Origin: Sclerodactyla briareus
Lineage: Eukaryota > Echinodermata > Holothuroidea > Dendrochirotida > Sclerodactylidae
Direction of reading: 5' to 3'
Assembly: GCA_026419785.1 (NCBI GenBank)
Contig: JAODTK010005839.1
Location: forward strand, 1-64,000
Length of the DNA: 64,000 bases
Position numbers and translations under genes: made by a program. Shown here piece after piece: positions 57,869 to 64,000 of the stretch (positions are counted from its first letter, which is position 1; every line of letters begins with the position of its first letter). The notes beneath the pieces were generated by a model. The model had not been told where the DNA came from. It saw only the letters and a list, made by a program, of their open reading frames with translations, and did no database searches.

Positions 57869-58917
57869 GTCCTCAAAAAACCCTGTCCAGCAGGCCGTCA
57901 TATCAATTCATCACCAGATAATCCGCTCGTATCCGTCTTGACCCTGAGCAATCGAACGAGTTCCCGAGTTCTTTTTCCGTCGCTCCCAGCTGGAAGGCTC
58001 CTGTTGTCAAGTGCTTCTTTATTAACTCGATACGCACGCCGGGACCTCGCTCCGGATGCCTGAATCAGGTATTGAAGTCTTGTTTAACCCTGTGAAAGGG
58101 TCTCAGTCTCGAAATTATTCTTCTCGAATTGCCGCTCGGTCTCGGGTCCTCGGCCTATTCGGTCTCTACTACATCCTACTGACCTCATCCCTCTGACTCT
58201 TTCACAACTTTGGACAGCCTCTTGTGTTGTCGTTCTCAGTGGCATTACTTCAAACATGTCATCAATATTCCCCCGTGAGAGGTCGTGGATCTGTCTGTCA
58301 CAACCTTTTCAATGATCAATGCATACCAAATTTAAGCGCCTAAATACAGGGTAACCGCCAACGTGTATATCCCCACTCGCGATCAGCTGGTGAGATGGTT
58401 ATATAGTTTTGCCATGTGGATGTCATAATCTGATCTAATGATATGACTAGCTTTTTCTGTGCAATTTTCAACCGCGATGTAGTCTCAAAGCTGTTTACTG
58501 TCATTTCCTGTCATTGGAACGGGGTCGCACTCTGACCGGAGAGTAAATGGCTGCCCAAGGGTACCGGTTGTGCTCAGTTCCTCCCAGGTCCCTATAGTAG
58601 GTAGGCGCGCATCGTGTCACATACAGTACACACCGGAAAAACTTGTCTGGCGTGACTGGGAAACGAACTCTCAATGTAAATTTGAGTCCATAGTAAAATT
58701 CATTAGGAGGTTGCATTTGCCGCGTTTGGCTCCTATACGGATGGGAATTGAACAAAGGCCTCAGCCATTGTGTCCTAGGCAATAACCTCAATGCCCGCTC
58801 TCTACTGCCGAACGGTCTACATTCGGAAAGTTATTTCGAAAGCAGTGAATTTTTGCGAAAATTTGTCGTTTGCTGGTTATGTATTTTGAATGTTTTTTTT
58901 CCGCAGCAGTGTCTAGG

Positions 58918-58936
58918 GGCTTCCGTGTCGGAAGCC
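58918..58936. other. Perfect hairpin, block B copy
   Basis: GGCTTCCG-TGT-CGGAAGCC, an 8-bp stem with a 3-base loop, partner of the 14,016-14,037 hairpin in block A. Confidence 0.6.
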
Positions 58937-60423
58937 TAGCTACCTCGCCTAACACTGCCTTTAGTTTTTGAGCAGGTTGCGTTGATTAAGGGGATCAGGC
59001 TAACGTGGTTTTCGTAATAGCATACCTTTTGGGATCGGGAGTGTGCCTCCATCTCGGGAAGGGGCCACGTCGGCCGCCACGGCCGCCTCTAAAATTATAG
59101 AGACACAATTATAGAGACCAAAACAGTCCCCCACACCTACCAAGTTTGAATCTGGCAAACTGGCGATATTAGTGTAATTTTTACTCTGGTGACTTTGAAA
59201 TACCCTTCCACCTCTGCCGGGACCAATTATGTCCCCACCTACCCAGTTTCGTGAAAATCAGACCAACTTTCGAAAAATGCGCGAATTAGGAAAATTAGCT
59301 TGACCTGCGTGCGGGGGCGAATCACTTTTGAACCCATCTGAGATTCACTATGGCGACCTGTGTGCCAAGTTTCGGCGCAAACGGACAGTGTTGGAGAGTT
59401 ATTGCGCTAACGGGAAAATATCCAATCGGGAAAATTATGAAATTAGCGGGACCCCGTTCATGTGGCAGACGCCCTTTCGACCCATCCGACATTTCCACTA
59501 AGGCAGGACATGTGTGCCAAGTTTCGCTCAAAAGGACAAAGTGTTGGAGAGTTATTGCGCTTAAACAAGAAACAGGAGGAAGCGGACGCGGAATGCGGCA
59601 GGACGGCGACAGCCGAACCATAATATTCCCGAGTGGGGATGGGGAATGAATTAGAGAGTGAAAACGATAATGAACAGAACAGTGGTACTGAAGGATCGAA
59701 TAGGATAACAAATGAAAAAGCGAGAGAAAGAAAAAGTCGGAAGAGGTAGTAAAAACAAACATAAAAAGATACTCCAAATGTTACCACGATAAAACTACGT
59801 GAGAATAAGGATGTGTATCAAATACAGTTCAAATATTTAAAAAAAAATATCTGTTTAAAGATGCATATCATTTGTAGTTCGTACAAGTCTCAGGTAAAGA
59901 GCCTAAAGTCAACGACGTCTACAAATATCTGATCGAGGAACCTGATGACTCATGGGTGACTATTTTCACCATTCATGGTTCCAGTGGGGATGAGGTATCT
60001 TGAGTCTTGAGGAAGGAACATGGACCACATAGGAATTTATACTTACTGAACTCAATTAGCAGTTTTGAACAGGGTAGGGGCAAATTCGATATTTTTTTTC
60101 GAGTCATGTGTAGTCGCGACGAATAGGTCTCGGAGAGGAGCACCATAGGGCGCGCAACCTTAACACAACCTTCATTGTTTTCACCGCGGGGATTGATTTC
60201 AAGTTGTTTACTGATTGATTATCGGTTATGTATACCCCCATCCCCTAACTCTTACCCTGGGGGGACGAAACATGCACTCACCCAAGTGGAAGTCCGGGGT
60301 TCTTGGCTGAGCGACTTTGACAGCAGCTAACTGAAATGCGAATTGGTTTGGTGGACACCTCTGCTCTATGAGGGGTTACAGGCGTTGGGCTGGTGAAATG
60401 TCGGTGCCGAGTATTGGAGCTAT

Positions 60424-60760
60424 TCATGGATCGAGATACGCGCTAAACGACGTTTTACGTCACGATAGCCAAATATCACGCACCACAGGACACAGTTAGG
60501 TGAAAATTCTGTACAAATAACTCAAGGGGACTTACTCGTTTTTCAAACTTTCACACATTTATGTATCAGTTCCTTCAGTTCACATAACAGCTGAAATGTT
60601 TTCAGCAAAATTGGTAACCTGCTGCATACAATTTTGCAACACGAGCAGTACAAAAAGTGAGAATCCGACCATTGAAAGTTTAGGCTAAGCCCTTCAGTGT
60701 GCAACAAATAACGCTGGGCCACAGTGCGTACACGCGGCTGACGTAACGCCGAATCCATGA
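60424..60760. mobile_element. 337-bp MITE-like insertion in block B
   Basis: TCATGGATCG at the left and CGAATCCATGA at the right are near-perfect inverted ends, flanked by TA on both sides. Block A reads straight through the equivalent point (GGAGCTAGAGTTCCTGGCAG, about 17,238). No coding capacity is evident. Confidence 0.6.
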
Positions 60761-63144
60761 TAGTTCATGGCAGTAGCGTAATATGCCCGCGGAGGCTGTC
60801 AAACGAGAGGGGGAGAATTGGATAAAATAGGCACTATTACGTGTCAGGTGGGAACATTGGCAATCCCACCTCAATGAAACTGAAATAGCGGCTGTTGTGA
60901 TATTTTCCAATATTAAACACAAAGCACTCTCGGGTTCATTTAACTTGATCACCTTTTAAATCAACGGAATCCCGGCGACAAAAGAGATTTGCACAGGATC
61001 ACATGAATGGGTAACTGATCAAAAAAAGTGTCAAAATATCACCCTGCCAAGTTATAACAAGGAAGCTATAATTTCTACACGCGGCTATAATGCGCCAAAT
61101 GCATGCATGGGAAACTCAACGTTTCTATTTTTCCTCCGCGCATGGCCCAGTTCGAGAGCGTATTTTTTGTGATTGAAATTTTCTACACTGCAAGATTTGA
61201 AGAGTTGACTCTTCCAAGGATTATTATTGACCTATTTTCGAGATCATCTCCCCTGCCGCCATGGCAAGCTTTCCATCCATCCTGGCTGTGTTCTTGATAT
61301 CCTGTATCACGCATACTGGCGGTTAAAGTCATATATTCGCTACGAGAATAACTTGGTACACATAGGTGTCATAGGTGCACAGATAGAGGAGATGCCCAAA
61401 GCAGGTGTCTGTGCGTATTTGCGTGCTGAACAAACATGTGTAGTGATATCGTTACATTCATCAAACAGTACCAAACTTCTGTAATACCTCGAATCGCACG
61501 GAAGGCTTGGATTGAAATCTTTTGCAACCAACACATCCAATTTCAATTTTTTAATAATGTTTCCATTCTCCAGGTATCGAGGTACCAGTTTTCCTCGATT
61601 GACTCATTCAGCGACCTACATGCCTGATGTAAACTTGATTAATCAATGTTAGTGTTCTTCAGAATATCCCTAATTAGAAGTTGTTCCATTTTTTTGCGTC
61701 GCTTGACTGAATGACTTTGAACTGCTCAAGCAGTAATGGGGTTCTTCCTCTTTATATTTGTAACCTATTCACCTAATCTGAATTCGGGGCCCGATGAATG
61801 TTCTATCTATGACGCTGCTTACTGCTTCTCATCTCCTGATACGTGCTCTCACGTATGCTCGTTTTGAGCTACTCCTGTCTTGAATGCTCTTGACCTGGTC
61901 GAAACAATAGGGTTACATCCTCGTATTCGCCAAGTCTGTGTTCATATACGTCCACTTTGAAGCTGATTGAGGTTTGTAGTTTCCTGATAGCCGTGTTCAA
62001 CAACATTTTCATTGTTCGCCTCGAATGACCTTGAAATGACTGATATAAAGAAAACAATATATTTTTCTCTCCATATATTCAACCAATTTTTTTTTACTAC
62101 TAATTGTAAAGCTTCATGGAGTGTTGCGTATGGACAAGACACACATTATACCACACGGGAACAAAATACATACACTCGCCTGCGTTACTTTCGCGCGTGA
62201 AAATCGAAAAATGCCGATTTTGGGGGTGGGGGTTTTGGATTTTTCGATTATGTTCTAATTGGTGCAGATTGTGATGATCGGATGGTTTAAGAAGGTAAAC
62301 ACTCGGTTCTTGTTTTCGTTAGTATGGTTTTTTAGTATACCTGAGATTTGAATGGTATAAGACTTAAAGGATACATCGTAATATTACTCGTGACATAACT
62401 GCAGAGCCTTGAGATGGCCGGTGATTTGACAAACATTGGGCAACTGACAGATTCCGTGGACTAACGAAATGTTGTTTCGTACCGATTAGCATTGATAATG
62501 TCACGCCAGACTTGCCAGAAGAGTTTCTCCGCATTTCTCCCTGTAGTATTTGCATCAGAACTATTCGCTAAGTAGGCCTTTATACTTATTTCAACGTGGG
62601 GCTGGTGAATATACTGCAATCATACTCGCAAAGAAATAATAACTCACGAGGACAAAAAGAAGGCATCCTATTGTATTTGTCCATCGAAATAAAATTGAGT
62701 GGGGGACTCGATGAAGTGCATTTCCACGTGATAGAAAACAAAATGCGAACCAGATGAAATAAAACTTTTTTTTTTGGTATTTAGGTTGGGGTAGAAAGTT
62801 AAAGAGATCGGGATGACAAATTATCTGGGGATCATTCAGACCAATGTTTAGTCACGGCGTAATATTGTTACTGTTACCAGATTAGTGGAACGGGTAGGCT
62901 AATACTCATCTTGGTCATATTACCTACACGGCATGTCCAGAATCACATCTTGAGTGTTGAACAACTGCAGTAGTCTTCACGTATAACGTTTATTCTGATG
63001 CTCTGTTAGTCGACACATTTATGCAGCGTTAGGCATTAGCTCCTTCCGCGCCAGTTCACGTTCGCGTTCCCCTTCGCAATTGCTTTCTCACTGTCGGACA
63101 GGCTTCAATTTCCTGATGATGTCTTTCCATTTTGATAATTATTT

Positions 63145-63405
63145 GTTTCCAAAATGTTAATAATTACACGAGTTGAGGTTCGAAAGTATAAAGATTCTGA
63201 TAATTCGCCTGTAACTTAGCTCTATGATATATAAACTGGCTACGGAGCCCGCAAATTAGCCTGCAATATACACGGGCTCATGGAGCCGGCGGAGGGCTAA
63301 TTATGTATGGAAATCGACTGAGCTTATAGCCGGTGCATCCCGACTGTTCGATCGAAAGATCATGAATTGAAATTCTGCAGAAGATCGATCGGACATTTTG
63401 TTGTG
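63145..63405. other. Block-B-specific insertion, unclassified
   Basis: Block A goes directly from CCATTTTGATGATTAA to GCGGGCTACTTCAGC; block B has about 260 bp between the equivalents, including CTACGGAGCCCGCAAATTAG and GGGCTCATGGAGCCGGCGGA. Ends and class are not clear. Confidence 0.5.
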
Positions 63406-63580
63406 CTCTCGGGCAAGGCGCCAAGCTCAGTTCGCTACCCATGTGCTAATTTGGGTGTACGAGGAACCTAATATACACAACATGTGCTGTTCAGCTGCTG
63501 TCGATTCCGCTCCGGATTGGAGGATTGTATACACCGGTTCCTATGATCGTGGTAATACCTGTAAAGTCGTCATTCAGTAA
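63398..63580 (+). CDS. Candidate exon, block B copy of 23,641-23,846
   Basis: The best frame contains CCSAAVDSAPDWRIVYTG, then SYDRGNTCKVV, and stops at a TAA at 63,578-63,580. A conserved donor-like GATCGTG/GTAATAC lies inside (about 63,550), so coding beyond it would be intron. Block A shows the same DNA with a different open frame, and the two copies disagree by indels. An extracellular, cysteine-containing segment is possible but unproven. Confidence 0.25.
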   Translation: MLCSRARRQAQFATHVLIWVYEEPNIHNMCCSAAVDSAPDWRIVYTGSYDRGNTCKVVIQ

Positions 63581-63788
63581 AAAGGTGATATATGAACGGG
63601 ATATTTAACCACGGGATTATTAAGACAGACATAATATCCTGGTTTCGATCGATGAATTCAACAACATGGCGAAATCCCACTATCACTACCATGTTATAAC
63701 TTTTGCCACTATATTGTTACTTCTGATAGGTGATAACGTTTACCTCACTAAAGCATTGCTACATTTTGTCTGCAACATAACATAATGA

Positions 63789-64000
63789 ATTAAATGTTTA
63801 TCTCCACATCAGAGTGTTACGAGGACTACCACCCATACATACTCGGGGAGTCCAACATCCGTAAACATCGAAGCCATCACATCCAGAGATTACGAATGGT
63901 CGGAACAGCATACGCTGTCAGAAGCTCTGAATTCCACTGAGCCGTGGCATCACAGTGGTCATCAACCAACCTCTCCGGCTACCACTTCTGGGGAGCCCCA
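63789..64000 (+). CDS. Partial candidate exon, block B copy of 24,056-24,460
   Basis: A CTCCACATCAG acceptor (AG 63,811-63,812) matches the one in block A. From there the frame has no stop up to the window end, about 62 codons, rich in Ser, Thr and Pro (for example SGSPTSV, EQHTLSEALNS, GHQPTSPATTSGEP). The shared frame and motifs with block A over this region are the best evidence of coding in the duplication. The rest lies outside the window. Confidence 0.4.
   Translation, partial: MKCLSPHQSVTRTTTHTYSGSPTSVNIEAITSRDYEWSEQHTLSEALNSTEPWHHSGHQPTSPATTSGEP

Larger units (their letters stand above)
57045..64000 (+). repeat. Large direct duplication, block B (partner 12,365-24,270)
   Basis: Same order and orientation as block A (anchors listed there). 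It lacks the poly-T, the 1.2-kb TIR element, the GAGTCC-bounded 3.1-kb insertion and the TTAA element, and carries its own insertions at 57,372-57,868, 60,424-60,760 and about 63,145-63,405. The block is cut by the end of the window. Confidence 0.85.

Noticed and set aside
1-64000. CRISPR array, bacterial operon, rRNA or prophage.
   Set aside because: Tandem repeats here lack regular direct repeats with unique spacers, no ribosomal RNA landmarks were seen, and splice signals and LINE/SINE content indicate an animal genome.

Overview
This window reads as repeat-dense genomic DNA from an invertebrate, most likely an invertebrate deuterostome such as an echinoderm or hemichordate. Open frames are short and scattered, with no bacterial-style operons. 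Several intervals carry canonical GT/AG splice signals. There are decayed LINE reverse-transcriptase ends with a TGAG-type tail, a tRNA-headed SINE, hAT-type and TTAA-flanked DNA elements, and tandem repeats of the 'ATCATGTACTCATCATGGGGAACCC' class (several pieces), a type I associate with echinoderm-like genomes. The taxon is inferred from repeat style only. Long duplicated blocks differ mostly by single-base indels and homopolymer length, so part of the frame-breaking may be uncorrected sequencing error rather than true decay.

Layout. 1-3.6 kb: the 3' part of a probable minus-strand single-pass membrane-protein gene (transmembrane exon, tyrosine-rich tail, upstream candidate exons, a 100-bp minisatellite). 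3.87-8.11 kb: a 4.2-kb transposon-like element made of two long inverted arms with related terminal repeats; each arm carries a copy of the same unknown coding segment pointing outward. 8.1-12.2 kb: weak minus-strand cysteine-containing frames and a truncated LINE. 12.4-24.3 kb (block A) is duplicated in direct orientation at 57.0-64.0 kb (block B, cut by the window end). Block A carries extra insertions absent from B (a 1.2-kb TIR element, a 3.1-kb insertion bounded by GAGTCC minisatellites, a 782-bp TTAA element); B carries others (about 500 bp and 337 bp). The right end of both blocks holds a conserved open frame that in A runs into a hydrophobic segment and a tyrosine-containing tail. 27-32 kb and 37-42 kb: dispersed and tandem repeats, a clean hAT insertion and a SINE. 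33.5-37 kb: a candidate plus-strand gene with a signal-peptide first exon and a membrane-spanning last exon, its interior filled by a 68-bp minisatellite split by a LINE. 43-48.1 kb and 49.2-52.8 kb: a second direct duplication. 52.8-53.5 kb: a compositionally abnormal A-rich stretch. 53.8-54.6 kb: four short intervals with textbook splice sites. 54.7-56.5 kb: dispersed repeats and one unassigned open frame.

No complete known gene can be named. The recurring theme is pieces of secreted or type-I-like membrane proteins, some with tyrosine motifs in the tail, embedded in rapidly rearranging repeats. That layout would fit an expanding cell-surface or immune-type gene region, but this is an inference. 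Coding calls rest on splice signals, hydrophobic segments and conservation between duplicate copies; frames without such support are kept at low confidence because frames of 60-100 codons are expected by chance here.
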